From Ruminococcus sp. (lineage in GTDB: Bacteria > Bacillota > Clostridia > Oscillospirales > Ruminococcaceae), in NCBI GenBank assembly GCA_019420505.1, contig JAHZHC010000005.1, positions 1-64,000 of the forward strand: a stretch of DNA of 64,000 bases, read 5' to 3'. Position 1 is the first letter of the stretch. Every line of letters starts with the position of its first letter. Below the pieces are notes generated by a model. That model did no database searches. It was not told the DNA's origin and worked only from the letters and a program-made list of their open reading frames with translations. Below are positions 15,166 through 25,434 of the stretch, piece by piece. The position numbers were made by a program, and so were the translations under genes.

Positions 15166-15572
15166 TTGAATTTGAAAATTCCATTTTTACAATGATATCA
15201 AAGCCTTTACGAGAAAAATACCAAAAAAATATTTTTATAACCGGCGAACAAGTTTCAACAGTGCAAAAAGTATTTCCCGCTGTAAGTATAGTTCAAAAAA
15301 GCAATGATATTCTCATGAAGACCCGAACTACAGATTGTAATGAAAATCATGCAATAGTTATGATTGAAGTTGATGTTTACAGCAACCTCAACACCGGTAA
15401 GAAACAGCAAGCAAAAGAAATCTTAGGTCTAATTAACGATATTCTTGTTTCTCATAATTTTACTCGTGTTTTTTGTCAGCCGTTAGATAATTTGGCTAAT
15501 GCAAAAATATACAGAATTAAAGCACGTTTTAAAGCCGTTATAGGAAAAGACGGCACCATATATACAATATAA
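15162..15572 (+). CDS. tail terminator / completion protein
   Basis: A 136-aa protein beginning at GTG (GTGA overlap, AAAGGGGG upstream). It has an alpha/beta pattern with FPAVSIVQKS, then AIVMIEVDVYSN and FKAVIGKDGTIYTI, as in SPP1 gp17/lambda U-like tail terminators that stop tube growth and join the head. Assigned by order and general features. Confidence 0.65.
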   Translation: MIEFENSIFTMISKPLREKYQKNIFITGEQVSTVQKVFPAVSIVQKSNDILMKTRTTDCNENHAIVMIEVDVYSNLNTGKKQQAKEILGLINDILVSHNFTRVFCQPLDNLANAKIYRIKARFKAVIGKDGTIYTI

Positions 15573-15601
15573 AGTTTTTATTAAACAAGGAGGTATTTAA
15601 A

Positions 15602-16093
15602 TTGGCAGATCCAATTATTAATCTTAGCACTTTGGGGATAAAAGTTGTTTATGCGACTGAAGCAACAGCGGGAACGAGACCTACAACCGGTTATACAGAA
15701 ATCCCGTGTATTACATCTACCCCTGAACTTAATCCGACGCCTGAATCGATAGACGTTACAGATTTAAGTCAGACAGAATATAAGCAGTCCATTCCTGGTT
15801 TAAAAGACCTTGGAGGCGCATTATCGTTTGGTGTAAATATTAATGAAGCGCTTATTGCCGCATGGGACAAGCTTTGTACAGATGCGGATAATGCTAAAAA
15901 AACAAACAAGCGTGTTTGGTTTGCAATTATTCACCCTAATCTTACAAAGTGTGTTTCTTTTGCGGGAGAACCAACTACACTTGGTATGCCGGCCGCAGAA
16001 GTTAACGGTGCATTGCAAGGCAATGTATCGGTTACCCCAACAAATGCGCCAGAGTGGGTTGCAAAGCCAACAATTGGCGGAAGCTCATCGTAA
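15602..16093 (+). CDS. major tail tube protein
   Basis: A 163-aa tube subunit. Typical segments are TEIPCITSTPELNPTPESID, DLSQTEYKQSIPGLKDLGG and VSFAGEPTTLGMPAAEVNG. It begins at TTG after GGAGG, and is followed, as expected, by the tail chaperone pair and tape measure gene. The tube defines a non-contractile siphovirus tail; no sheath gene is present. Confidence 0.85.
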   Translation: MADPIINLSTLGIKVVYATEATAGTRPTTGYTEIPCITSTPELNPTPESIDVTDLSQTEYKQSIPGLKDLGGALSFGVNINEALIAAWDKLCTDADNAKKTNKRVWFAIIHPNLTKCVSFAGEPTTLGMPAAEVNGALQGNVSVTPTNAPEWVAKPTIGGSSS

Positions 16094-16127
16094 TAATTTA
16101 TAGTTTAATTTATAGGAGGTACTACAT

Positions 16128-16463
16128 ATGAATACAACAATTGATTTCAATTATAAGGGTAAAGCTTACAGTTTGGAATTTACAAGAAAATCTATTAAAA
16201 CCATGGAAGACAGAGGGTTTACCCTTGACGATAATATGTTGAACAAACCTGTAACACTACTCTCAGAATTGTTTAGAGGAGCATTTCTTGTTAATCACAA
16301 ATTTGTAAAGCCTACATTAATAGATGAAATACTTGAAACTATGAAAAACAAAGGCAAACTTCGTGATAAATTGATTGACATGTACACAGATACATTACAA
16401 GCACTTTACAATGATGAAGAAGAAAGCGAAAGTGACGAAGAAACTTTTACAGATTGGGAGTAA
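16128..16463 (+). CDS. tail assembly chaperone (G-like)
   Basis: A 111-aa chaperone that coats the tape measure protein during tail assembly. It starts with a beta segment and a FTRKSIKTMEDRGF helix and ends in an acidic stretch (EEESESDEETFTDWE). AGGAGG lies 10 bp before the ATG. The following ORF overlaps its last codons in the -1 frame, the arrangement in which many phages make a fused GT product by ribosomal frameshifting. Confidence 0.75.
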   Translation: MNTTIDFNYKGKAYSLEFTRKSIKTMEDRGFTLDDNMLNKPVTLLSELFRGAFLVNHKFVKPTLIDEILETMKNKGKLRDKLIDMYTDTLQALYNDEEESESDEETFTDWE

Positions 16464-16891
16464 AAGAAAGCAAGCCTGAAAACAAAACTTATACAGAAAT
16501 ATTTGAAGAATGCTTTCCGTTTTATTTGTCAATCGGAATGACTTATAAAGAATTTTGGGAGGGCGATGTAACCCTCCCTAAGTTTTATAGGGAAGCAGAA
16601 AAACAAAGACAAAGGCAACAGCTTGAAAGTGATAATTTTAAATGTTGGTTGCAGGGTAAATATTTTTTTGAGGCATTATGTTGTGCATCTCCGTTGTTGA
16701 GAACTAGTTTCGGTAAAGGCGAAATAAAAGCTCACGAATATAGAGATAAACCTTATAAATTTGCTGATACTCCCCAGACAAAAAGTAAGGAAGAAACAGA
16801 ACAGGAAAAACAAAATTTATTGTTAAAAACTCAGATTAGTATGTGTAACATAGTGCATGAGTTTAAGCATTTGCCAAAGGGTGGTGATTAA
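16454..16891 (+). CDS. tail assembly chaperone (T-like frame)
   Basis: A 145-aa ORF in the -1 frame relative to the preceding gene, with a YKEFWEGDVTLPKFYREA region common in such products and a helical tail. The first possible start is a TTG at 16454 without a ribosome-binding site, and the frame is open only from about 16433. It is therefore probably made as a fusion with the upstream chaperone by slippage in the ACTTTTACA stretch (16443-16451). The heptamer is not a classic X XXY YYZ, so the mechanism is uncertain. Confidence 0.65.
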   Translation: MGVKESKPENKTYTEIFEECFPFYLSIGMTYKEFWEGDVTLPKFYREAEKQRQRQQLESDNFKCWLQGKYFFEALCCASPLLRTSFGKGEIKAHEYRDKPYKFADTPQTKSKEETEQEKQNLLLKTQISMCNIVHEFKHLPKGGD

Positions 16892-19800
16892 CAAGGGAAT
16901 AAATATTGACGAGTTGCAAATTGAAGTTTCAACATCAAGTGATAAAGCTGAAAAAAGTATTGATCGGCTAAGAAAATTAATTGATAAACTTCAAGAATCA
17001 ACTGAGAAATGTACTGGTTTAACTAAAATCAGAAATCAAATGAACAAGATTGCTGAAATCGGAAATAAAATTGAAAAAATTAATGTCGGTTCAGAAAAAA
17101 TGCAGAAGCTTGTTAGTACTATCAATTCTTTAAATAACATTCAGACTCCTAATTTAACAAAATTACGTAATCAGATGAATAAGCTGTCTGAAATAAAGGA
17201 ACAAATTAATAATTTACCTGATGTCTCGGACAACGTTAGTCATTTTGTTAATTCAATTAAACCGTTAGAAACATTAGGTAGTGTAAATGTTAACTCTTAC
17301 ATTAAGTTGTTTAACAAACTGCCTGAAATTTCTGAATCACTGAAAAATACAGATTTTTCGGATTTCTCAAAAAATATATCACAAGTGGCAAATTCCATAG
17401 CACCGTTAGCTAATCAAATGGAGAAGCTCGGAATGGGTTACTCAGTTTTGCCGCAGAACATTAAATCTGTTATAAGCAGTAATCAGCAGTTGGCTAAATC
17501 TAACGAACGAGTTACGACTACACAGGTTACTTTAACAAGTATTCTTGGAAAAACAAAAATAAAAGTTTTGATTTATTATCAAGCCTTAAAGCGACTTTCA
17601 AATGCTTTAAGCGATTGTTTAACAGAAAGTAACGCTTACGTAGAAAATTTAAATTTGTTTACGGTCTCAATGGGGAAAGGGGCAAAAGAAGCCTTAAACT
17701 ATGCTGAATCAGTAAATAAAGCGTTAGGAATTGACACCTCTGAGTGGATAAGAAATCAGGGTGTATTTAAACAGATTACATCAGGATTTGGCGTTGTTAA
17801 TGATAAATCAGATGTAATATCTAAAAACTTAACTCAGTTAGGCTATGATATATCTTCATTTTTTAACATTAATATTGATGAATCAATGCAGAAACTACAA
17901 TCAGGTATATCAGGAGAACTTGAACCTTTGAGAAGACTTGGTTATGCTCTTGACGCAGCCACATTACAGCAGGTCGCATATGCAAATGGAATTACTACCA
18001 ACATAAATAAAATGACACAGGCTCAAAAGTCACAACTAAGGTATTTGGCTATTATGGAGCAATCTAAAAATGCAATGGGCGATATGGCACGTACAGTCAT
18101 TACGCCAGCAAATAGCCTCAGAATTTTAGAACAACAGTTTACACAACTTAAGAGGGCGATCGGTAACGTTGTGAGCGTTGTAGCTGTTAGGTTAATCCCT
18201 TATGTACAAGTGGCCGTCAGATTGCTCACTGACTTTGCTAATTGGTTAGCTAAGAAGTGGGGCTTTGAATTACCAACAATTGATTATTCAAATGTAGGAA
18301 ATGGTCTGAGTAGCATATCTGATGAAGCGGATAATGCAACTGAAAGCGTTAAAGAGACAGCTAAACAAATGCAAATGCTTGCAGGATTTGATGAATTAAA
18401 TATTTTGTCAAGCAATAATTCAGATAAAGACAGTATTACTGATTCTATGGGAAATGCTGATTTAGGAATCAAATTGCCTGAGTATGATTTTCTTGCTGGC
18501 GCAGATAAGTCTACTGATAAATTATATGAAAAGGCAAAAGAAAAAATCAAAGAGTTAGTTGAAAAGCTTAAAGATTTAAAACAATGGATCATTGACAACC
18601 GTGATCGGCTAAAAGAACTTGGCAGTTTACTAGTAGGCATTTGGGTAGTAAAAAAACTTTCAACCTTTGTGGGATGGATAAAAAAATTATGGGGTTGGAC
18701 TAAACAATTAAAAGCATTCCAGTTAGCTAAAAGATGGGTTGAAGAATTTTTAAAGGGATTTAAAACATCTACCGCTACAACCGCTATAGGCAAACTGGGT
18801 GATGGATTTAAAAAAGCCACAGGAAAAATAAAAACATGGAGACAGCAACTTAGTCTTGCAACAAGGTTATTAGGCACGATAGCCGGGTCCGCATTAGCTG
18901 GTTTTGGCAGTTATAACTTGTTCAAAGACCTTGCAAAAGACACAGCAAGTTGGAAATCAGTTTTAGCTGATTCCGCAATGATTGTTGGCGGATTAGGTAT
19001 GTCATGGATTTTTGGCGGTTTACCTGGTTTAGGATTCGGTTTGTTAGTTACTGCTTTTAGTGGGTTGTATGGTCATGCAAAAGGATTACATGAAAAATTT
19101 TTAGCAATTAATAAAGCAGCAATTGAAAGTAAGTTGTTTAATAATGGCGGTATAAAAATTGATGAACTGACAGATGCTTTCGGAAAACAGTTCAAAAAAC
19201 TTTCTGAACTTAATGGAAAGCTAAAAGACTATGATGAAAAGATAGATGATAACAGAACTAATATCGAAGAGTATAAAAAAACTGTTGAGGAATATAAGAA
19301 AAAAATTGATGGTACTGGCAAACTTGCAGAAGAAGAGTTAGGACCAATGAAAACGGCTGTAAATGATTTAGCTGAAGCATTAAAAAACAGTATGGAGCTT
19401 GACTGTTCTAAATTTTTTGATATTGTTAAAACATCAATTTCGGGAATAGCAGAAAGTGTAGGCGTTAAAGTAGGGGAAATGACTGCAGCAATTACCGAAT
19501 TTCAAAACATCGTATCAGGTAAGATAGGAAAATCTGAACAAGCGATAAACAACTATATCGATAAGTGGGGTTTATCCGGAAAACCTATTCCCAAAGACGG
19601 AGAAGATATGGAAGTCTATAAGAAAAAACTATCAGAGTATAATAAAGACCATAAAGAATATGAAGATGCAATGACGTACTTAAATGGTATGGCATCTGAA
19701 ATTACACAGGCAAAAAGTAATTTCCAAAACGCATTAAGCGAGGCTTCCAATGTGGACTTCAAAAATGAAAGTGCTACAAAAGAAGCATTAGCAGATTTAA

Positions 19801-21068
19801 AAAAGTATACAAGTGAAGCTAAAAAAGATGCGAAAGAAATATATCAATCTTCTTTAAATACTTATGATAATTTGATACAACAATTAAACTACAATCACGA
19901 TATAGGTCTAATTAATGACAAAGATTATTCAAAATTTAAAAAACAATTTGATGATTTTAAAAAAGGCGCCAAAGCGGCTTACGACAAAAATCGAAAAGAT
20001 ATAGACGCTTCTGTAAAAAATGTTATTCAAAAAATGTATGATTCAGCTAATAAAATTACTTTTGATGAATTGGAAAGAAACACTCCCAATTTTAAAAATA
20101 TGTCTAAAGAATGGGTTCAAGGACAGTTGAAAGAGTTAAGAGATGATATGGGATATTTATATTCAGGGATAGATGATATTGTAGGCTCAAACAACATAAA
20201 GCTGAGTGATAAATTAGAAAAAGATTTTTTGGATTCTTTTAAGAATAGTAGTTTACCATCAGCAGTTGAAAATTTTGTAGTTGATCAATTTCATGATTAT
20301 AATGAGCTGACGTCTTCTCAAACAGATAAAATTATAGATTCTCACAATGATAAAATGTCAACAGTTGTATCTCCTAAACTCAAAACTACAACTAAAGATA
20401 CATTTAAATCAATAAGTTCTGGCATAACTGAAAATATCCCAGAACTTAATGCAACCTTGAATGGCATTAGAGGAAATATTACATCAAACATGTCAAAAGA
20501 TTTTGGGGTTTATAACATTGGTAAAAATAATGTATCCGGAGAGTTTTCGAAGGGCATAAAGGATGGGATACCTCTGTTAAATGAAAGTTTTAATCAGCTT
20601 GACGTTAAATTCGATGAAAGACTTAGGGACATGACAAATAAAATAGCACAAAAAGCACCAGCTATAAAAGATCAGATTAACAAGCTATTTAGTTTCACAC
20701 AATCGTCAAACCCTTTATTGCAAATAGGCGGTATAGGTGCAATTTATGGTTTAGGTGCGATTCATGGCTATGCCTCAGGCGGTTTCCCAACAACAGGACA
20801 GCTATTTGTAGCACGTGAAAACGGAATTCCCGAAATGGTTGGAAAAATCGGTAATCAAACAGCCGTAGCCAATAACGGTCAAATTGAACAGGGAATTGCG
20901 AACGCCGTGTATAAAGCAATGAGTTCGGCAATGGGAAGTCCTGTAAATGGCGAGCACCCGATTAATGTCACTGTGCCTGTGTATATTGACGGTCAGAAAA
21001 TTGATGAACAGCAATATAGCTATCGTCAAAGACAGCTTGTCAGATCAAACGGCAGACGTGAATATTAA
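16884..21068 (+). CDS. tail tape measure protein
   Basis: A protein of about 1,394 aa that sets tail length. The N-terminal 250 residues are heptad-rich coiled coil, followed by a central region typical of tape measures (LRILEQQFTQLKRAIGNVV, LIPYVQVAVRLLTDFANWL), a glycine-rich hydrophobic stretch near 675-740 that may insert in the host membrane, and long helices to the end. The start is uncertain: GTG at 16884 overlaps the previous stop, while an ATG at 16857 would overlap it more. Length predicts a tail of roughly 200 nm by the usual 1.5 angstrom per residue rule. Confidence 0.88.
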   Translation: MINKGINIDELQIEVSTSSDKAEKSIDRLRKLIDKLQESTEKCTGLTKIRNQMNKIAEIGNKIEKINVGSEKMQKLVSTINSLNNIQTPNLTKLRNQMNKLSEIKEQINNLPDVSDNVSHFVNSIKPLETLGSVNVNSYIKLFNKLPEISESLKNTDFSDFSKNISQVANSIAPLANQMEKLGMGYSVLPQNIKSVISSNQQLAKSNERVTTTQVTLTSILGKTKIKVLIYYQALKRLSNALSDCLTESNAYVENLNLFTVSMGKGAKEALNYAESVNKALGIDTSEWIRNQGVFKQITSGFGVVNDKSDVISKNLTQLGYDISSFFNINIDESMQKLQSGISGELEPLRRLGYALDAATLQQVAYANGITTNINKMTQAQKSQLRYLAIMEQSKNAMGDMARTVITPANSLRILEQQFTQLKRAIGNVVSVVAVRLIPYVQVAVRLLTDFANWLAKKWGFELPTIDYSNVGNGLSSISDEADNATESVKETAKQMQMLAGFDELNILSSNNSDKDSITDSMGNADLGIKLPEYDFLAGADKSTDKLYEKAKEKIKELVEKLKDLKQWIIDNRDRLKELGSLLVGIWVVKKLSTFVGWIKKLWGWTKQLKAFQLAKRWVEEFLKGFKTSTATTAIGKLGDGFKKATGKIKTWRQQLSLATRLLGTIAGSALAGFGSYNLFKDLAKDTASWKSVLADSAMIVGGLGMSWIFGGLPGLGFGLLVTAFSGLYGHAKGLHEKFLAINKAAIESKLFNNGGIKIDELTDAFGKQFKKLSELNGKLKDYDEKIDDNRTNIEEYKKTVEEYKKKIDGTGKLAEEELGPMKTAVNDLAEALKNSMELDCSKFFDIVKTSISGIAESVGVKVGEMTAAITEFQNIVSGKIGKSEQAINNYIDKWGLSGKPIPKDGEDMEVYKKKLSEYNKDHKEYEDAMTYLNGMASEITQAKSNFQNALSEASNVDFKNESATKEALADLKKYTSEAKKDAKEIYQSSLNTYDNLIQQLNYNHDIGLINDKDYSKFKKQFDDFKKGAKAAYDKNRKDIDASVKNVIQKMYDSANKITFDELERNTPNFKNMSKEWVQGQLKELRDDMGYLYSGIDDIVGSNNIKLSDKLEKDFLDSFKNSSLPSAVENFVVDQFHDYNELTSSQTDKIIDSHNDKMSTVVSPKLKTTTKDTFKSISSGITENIPELNATLNGIRGNITSNMSKDFGVYNIGKNNVSGEFSKGIKDGIPLLNESFNQLDVKFDERLRDMTNKIAQKAPAIKDQINKLFSFTQSSNPLLQIGGIGAIYGLGAIHGYASGGFPTTGQLFVARENGIPEMVGKIGNQTAVANNGQIEQGIANAVYKAMSSAMGSPVNGEHPINVTVPVYIDGQKIDEQQYSYRQRQLVRSNGRREY

Positions 21069-21079
21069 GGGGTGGTATC

Positions 21080-21451
21080 ATGGTAATCTATTTAAAAATT
21101 AATGGGGTGGCAATGCCTACCCCAAAGGTTTATTCTATTCAGAGATCCGACCTGGACAGTGATAATACCACTCGAAACGAAGCAGGAGAATTACAGCGTG
21201 ACCGAATAAGAGATAATACATATAAAGTTATTTGTCAGTGGCGAGTTAAAGAAACGGATTTGAGAAAATTAAACTCCGCTTTGTCTCCTGAACAATTTAC
21301 AGCAGAAATATATGACGGTACGACAGGCAGATATTTAACCATTCAAAAAGCATATGCTTCTGCTGACAGAGTTTCGACGATTGTCTTGCCTGATCCCGAC
21401 ACCCCAAATAATAATTGGTGGGATTTTGCTTGTGATATTATAGAGTACTAA
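21080..21451 (+). CDS. tail protein, DUF6711-like
   Basis: A 123-aa beta-rich protein between tape measure and distal tail genes, with the SIQRSDLDSDNTTRNEAGE motif and a CQWRVKETDLRKLNSAL segment seen in small tail proteins at this position in Firmicutes siphophages. It probably belongs to the tail tip. GGGGTGG serves as its ribosome-binding site. Confidence 0.65.
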   Translation: MVIYLKINGVAMPTPKVYSIQRSDLDSDNTTRNEAGELQRDRIRDNTYKVICQWRVKETDLRKLNSALSPEQFTAEIYDGTTGRYLTIQKAYASADRVSTIVLPDPDTPNNNWWDFACDIIEY

Positions 21452-21463
21452 GGCGGTGATATA

Positions 21464-22645
21464 GTGTACAATGTTTCAAAAGCATATATTGACGCAATAA
21501 ACGCTAATGTTAGAACGGTTGGTATATATGTATATATTACACTTACCGACGGAGAAGAAATAACTCTTAAGGATAAAGATATATTGCAAAGAAGTCTGTA
21601 TATAAACAGCCGTTGTGTAAGTGGAAATGATATTGAGTTAGGTTCAACTTATTCTTCTGAGCTTGGATTCTCTATGAGGTATAACGGAAATATATTAAAG
21701 CTTCGAAAAGCAACAGTTACACCATACTTTGCTATATATTGCAATGGCATTGAATATCCCGTTCCTCTTGGGAAGTTTAGTGTAGATGATATTAGCATTA
21801 ACGGAAATTATGTTAAACTCATTTGTCTTGATTATATGACTAAGTTTGATAAGAAATTATCTTTGGCTGATATGGATTATGATGTAACGGAAACTTCTTG
21901 CGGATTATTGAAAACGGTTAATAATTTCGTACAGTTTTGCTGTAAAAAATGTAACGCAAAGGCTAACTATGATCCGGATAGTTTTGCAAATACAAATTCT
22001 CTTTTAGCAATCAGAATGGAAAAAGATAATTTGTTGACATATCGTGACGTTCTGGAAGCAGCATTACAGCTAATGGGAGCATTTGCCGTTATGGGCAGAA
22101 CGGGCAATCTTGAAATAAGAAAGTTTGGGAATACACCTGTTGCAATATCTACTCCTCAGAATCGTTTTAAACTTACATCAAGTAATTTAGCAATAAATGC
22201 TTTGGCTGTTTGCTACAAAGGTGTGGCGACATCATCATCCGATTCTGTTTATGCAATTGATTTAAGCGGAAACAAACTGTTAGAATATTTTGATGTAACA
22301 CAATATAATAAAATTCACGAACACCTGACCGAAATAAATAATAAAAGCCTGAACGGAATTTCTTATTCTCCGTGTACTATTGAATATATGGGCGATCCTG
22401 CTTTAGATGTAGGGGATATGATTCAGGTAAATCCTATTATTCCATCCCTGTCTCAATATACTTATGGAGAACTGGAAGGAATGACATACGGAGAATTAGA
22501 GCAATTATGTTATGGACAATTGTCAGATTATTATTTTGGGACACCATATAACGCTATAATAATGCAGCATAATTGGGTGTATCGAGGGAAGTCAACAATT
22601 TATTGTTACGGAAAATCAGCAGAATTAAGAAAAGTTTATGTTTGA
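21464..22645 (+). CDS. distal tail / baseplate hub protein
   Basis: A 393-aa tail-tip protein starting at GTG with AGGCGGTG upstream. It begins YNVSKAYIDAINANVRTVG and contains beta-hub segments and a pair of cysteine clusters (FCCKKCNAK near 163-170) plus the near-C-terminal ELEGMTYGELEQL repeat-like motif. Position after the tape measure and before the receptor-binding protein supports a hub role. Confidence 0.7.
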   Translation: MYNVSKAYIDAINANVRTVGIYVYITLTDGEEITLKDKDILQRSLYINSRCVSGNDIELGSTYSSELGFSMRYNGNILKLRKATVTPYFAIYCNGIEYPVPLGKFSVDDISINGNYVKLICLDYMTKFDKKLSLADMDYDVTETSCGLLKTVNNFVQFCCKKCNAKANYDPDSFANTNSLLAIRMEKDNLLTYRDVLEAALQLMGAFAVMGRTGNLEIRKFGNTPVAISTPQNRFKLTSSNLAINALAVCYKGVATSSSDSVYAIDLSGNKLLEYFDVTQYNKIHEHLTEINNKSLNGISYSPCTIEYMGDPALDVGDMIQVNPIIPSLSQYTYGELEGMTYGELEQLCYGQLSDYYFGTPYNAIIMQHNWVYRGKSTIYCYGKSAELRKVYV

Positions 22646-22659
22646 TAGGAGGAATAAAA

Positions 22660-24951
22660 ATGCATGGTATAGAACCTCTGGGTACTTTAATACCAGACAA
22701 AAATGACCGATTTAGTATTGATGATATAAAAAACAGATGGGAATTGTTATTTAATAATTTTTTGCCTACGGAACTTATAACAAGTCAGAATTATAATAAA
22801 ATCACTCGGTTAAAAGATAGATTATATTTTGTAATTGAAAACAACGATAACATATCTCTTTATTTAAATGATAAACAGATAAATAAGGGTTTGGTTGATA
22901 ATTTAAATAACATCATCACACAAAATCTTAGTAAATCCCTGCATGGCTCAGGAACAACAATTGCAGCTGCGGGAGAGTTAAAAGCATTGTTGCCCGATTT
23001 AAATACTGCACCAAAAGCAACAATGTTTAGTGTAGTAGGTGTGTTTCGGCAGGCTTTGAATATACCCCCTACGACAGCCGACAGCGCATTTGTGGTTACG
23101 TTAAATGCAGCTACATCACAAGTGACTAAAGTTTGCTCAACTCAATTGTGTGCAACATCAGACGGCTTGTTTTATCGCTCATGCTGGTCTGTAAACGGTA
23201 CAGAGCAATGGACTGAGTGGGTAAATCTTTTAAAAAATTCGGACAACACTGAAATTGCCGAACAGATACAGCAAAACACAACCGATATAGCCGCCAAACT
23301 AACAAAACCTGAAACAGATGGCAAAGCAGGACAGGTATTGCAGGCAAACGGAGACGGAACGTCTGTATGGGCTGACGCCATGACAGAAATCAAGGACGGA
23401 ACTATCACACCCGAAAAGACGTCATTTTTTACAAGGTCGGATATTGAATATGAAATTGTCGAGGGTAAAAAGATATCGGGATTTAATAGTTTTCTTTCGG
23501 ACGACAACGCTTTTACTCTATTTGTTAAAATACCCGACAAGAATTTTGCATGGATATCCGTTACACCGTCAAACACAGTAGTGCCGTATGGATCAGGCAC
23601 ACGTTTGTCAGGATCGCTGATCTGTGATGCAGACAAAAAAGCATTAGGCGCATACGGACATACAGATAATAACCGCAACCTTTGTGTATTAAGAGGCAAT
23701 AAAGTCAGCGAGCATGACGGTGCTGTATATTTTGCAACGTCATATACTCTTGGTACTGAGTTTGATATAAAAATTGGGGGTATCGGTGTTTGCAATAACA
23801 TTGAGATACCTATATCCAATACGGAGTTAGGCACTGATTTTATTGTGAGCGGTAAAAACCTCATATCTGATACAGATACTAAAGTAATATACTCATCATC
23901 CAACGATCGCTGGTCTTTTCAGGGCAGCTCAAGCCATAACATCACAAACTTTTTTGAGATTAAAAACAATACAGCCTATTACCATAATGGCAGATATGTA
24001 TACATAGATCTGTTTGACGAGCATTATAATCATGTAGGATCTGTCGGCAATCATAATAGCGGTGATATAATCCAAAAGGATTACAATTTTAAATATGCGT
24101 ATGCTTACAGTACAACATCAACAGGTATACCAACTGACTTTTGGTTTGCTGATACTGATTTATCACGCAAAAACAAATCGGCTAATCTCATAAATCCCGA
24201 TTATATTGATTTGTCAAACATTAAGCGTATGCAAATTAAAAACTGGTATAACGGCAAGCGTGTATCATTTATGGGCGATAGTTTAACAGAGGGCGGCACA
24301 GGCGGATTTTACATCAATTATCTTAATGACTATTTTGGTTTTGCCAATATCACAAAATCTGCAAAAGGCGGTACAATGGTAAGCGGTGTAACCACGGCAA
24401 TGGGATCAGCCTTTTGGGAGGACAGCAGAGTTAATCAGCTTGATATTGACAGTGATGTGGTGTTTGTCATGGGCGGTACAAATGACGCCAATAACAACGT
24501 AACTTTAGGCAGTCCTGACATATCAAACTGTAACACAAACACATTTTACGGTGCTTATCATGTGCTTATATCCAAACTGATTTATAAATACTATAAACTT
24601 AATACAGGATACTATTCTGATATAGATTACAGCGGAGTAACGCAAGCTGAGACTGCAAAGCCTGTGCAGATATTTTTGATAACACCGCCGTATATGTTAA
24701 GCAGTGAGAGCCAATACAACAAAACTCCTGCATATTGTGAGGCTGTAATAGACATAGGCAAACAATTAGGCTGTCCTGTATGTGATATCAGAGCAAACAG
24801 CGGTGTAAACATTTTTACAAGAGAGTATCACAAAGGATACAGAAACGGCAGTTTTGATTATGTACACGTGTCACCGGAGGCACATAAGCACTGGACTAAA
24901 GTAATTATAGGTAAAATGTTAGAGGTTGAACCGCAAGAAAGCGAGGAATAA
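22660..24951 (+). CDS. tail fibre / receptor-binding protein with SGNH hydrolase domain
   Basis: A 763-aa tail protein. The N-terminal half is fibre-like (collar and HGSGTTIAAAG, LPDLNTAPKATMFSVVG segments), with a beta-rich middle. The C-terminal 230 residues form an SGNH/GDSL hydrolase: block I MGDSLTEGG with the nucleophile Ser near 540, block III GGTNDANN near 605 and block V VHVSPEAH with the catalytic His near 738. It probably deacetylates host cell-surface polysaccharide during adsorption. The ATG at 22660 follows AGGAGG; an upstream start lies inside the preceding gene. Confidence 0.85.
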   Translation: MHGIEPLGTLIPDKNDRFSIDDIKNRWELLFNNFLPTELITSQNYNKITRLKDRLYFVIENNDNISLYLNDKQINKGLVDNLNNIITQNLSKSLHGSGTTIAAAGELKALLPDLNTAPKATMFSVVGVFRQALNIPPTTADSAFVVTLNAATSQVTKVCSTQLCATSDGLFYRSCWSVNGTEQWTEWVNLLKNSDNTEIAEQIQQNTTDIAAKLTKPETDGKAGQVLQANGDGTSVWADAMTEIKDGTITPEKTSFFTRSDIEYEIVEGKKISGFNSFLSDDNAFTLFVKIPDKNFAWISVTPSNTVVPYGSGTRLSGSLICDADKKALGAYGHTDNNRNLCVLRGNKVSEHDGAVYFATSYTLGTEFDIKIGGIGVCNNIEIPISNTELGTDFIVSGKNLISDTDTKVIYSSSNDRWSFQGSSSHNITNFFEIKNNTAYYHNGRYVYIDLFDEHYNHVGSVGNHNSGDIIQKDYNFKYAYAYSTTSTGIPTDFWFADTDLSRKNKSANLINPDYIDLSNIKRMQIKNWYNGKRVSFMGDSLTEGGTGGFYINYLNDYFGFANITKSAKGGTMVSGVTTAMGSAFWEDSRVNQLDIDSDVVFVMGGTNDANNNVTLGSPDISNCNTNTFYGAYHVLISKLIYKYYKLNTGYYSDIDYSGVTQAETAKPVQIFLITPPYMLSSESQYNKTPAYCEAVIDIGKQLGCPVCDIRANSGVNIFTREYHKGYRNGSFDYVHVSPEAHKHWTKVIIGKMLEVEPQESEE

Positions 24952-24984
24952 AAATGAATTTTGAAAAGGAATACGGTGATTAAA

Positions 24985-25431
24985 ATGAAAGAAAACATAT
25001 TTAAATTAACATTTGCGGCGATAGTTGGCGGACTGTCTGCGTATCTTAACATAATGGCAGTACCTGTGATAGTGCTGTTAGTCGTTATGATTATTGATTA
25101 CGCAACAGGCATGTTAAAAGCGTGGATAAATGCAAGCTTATCAAGCCGTATAGGATTGATAGGTATACTTAAAAAGGTCGGATATCTGCTTGTAGTATGC
25201 ACCGCAGGAGTGATTGACTGGCTTATCTCATCAGGACTTGATAAAATAGGTATAAAAATTGATGTAGGTTTTTACATAGGTGTTATAGTGGTAATTTGGT
25301 TTATCATAAACGAGCTGATATCTATACTTGAAAACCTTGCAATAATCGGAGTGCCTTTGCCAAAGTTTTTAACGTCACTTATACATAAGTTAAAAGTAGC
25401 GGTAGAGGGTAAAGTGACAGAGGAGGAATAA
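24985..25431 (+). CDS. holin, phage holin 4 family
   Basis: A 148-aa membrane protein of the TcdE/UtxA-type holin family. Three or four hydrophobic segments are visible (residues ~7-42, 62-82, 90-115) with DYATGMLKAW, the family's conserved D-x-x-T-G motif. It would open the membrane for the endolysin encoded next. A 9-codon ORF (24954-24983, with GAGGAA upstream) ends one base before the holin start, so translation may be coupled to this leader. Confidence 0.88.
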   Translation: MKENIFKLTFAAIVGGLSAYLNIMAVPVIVLLVVMIIDYATGMLKAWINASLSSRIGLIGILKKVGYLLVVCTAGVIDWLISSGLDKIGIKIDVGFYIGVIVVIWFIINELISILENLAIIGVPLPKFLTSLIHKLKVAVEGKVTEEE

Positions 25432-25434
25432 ACT

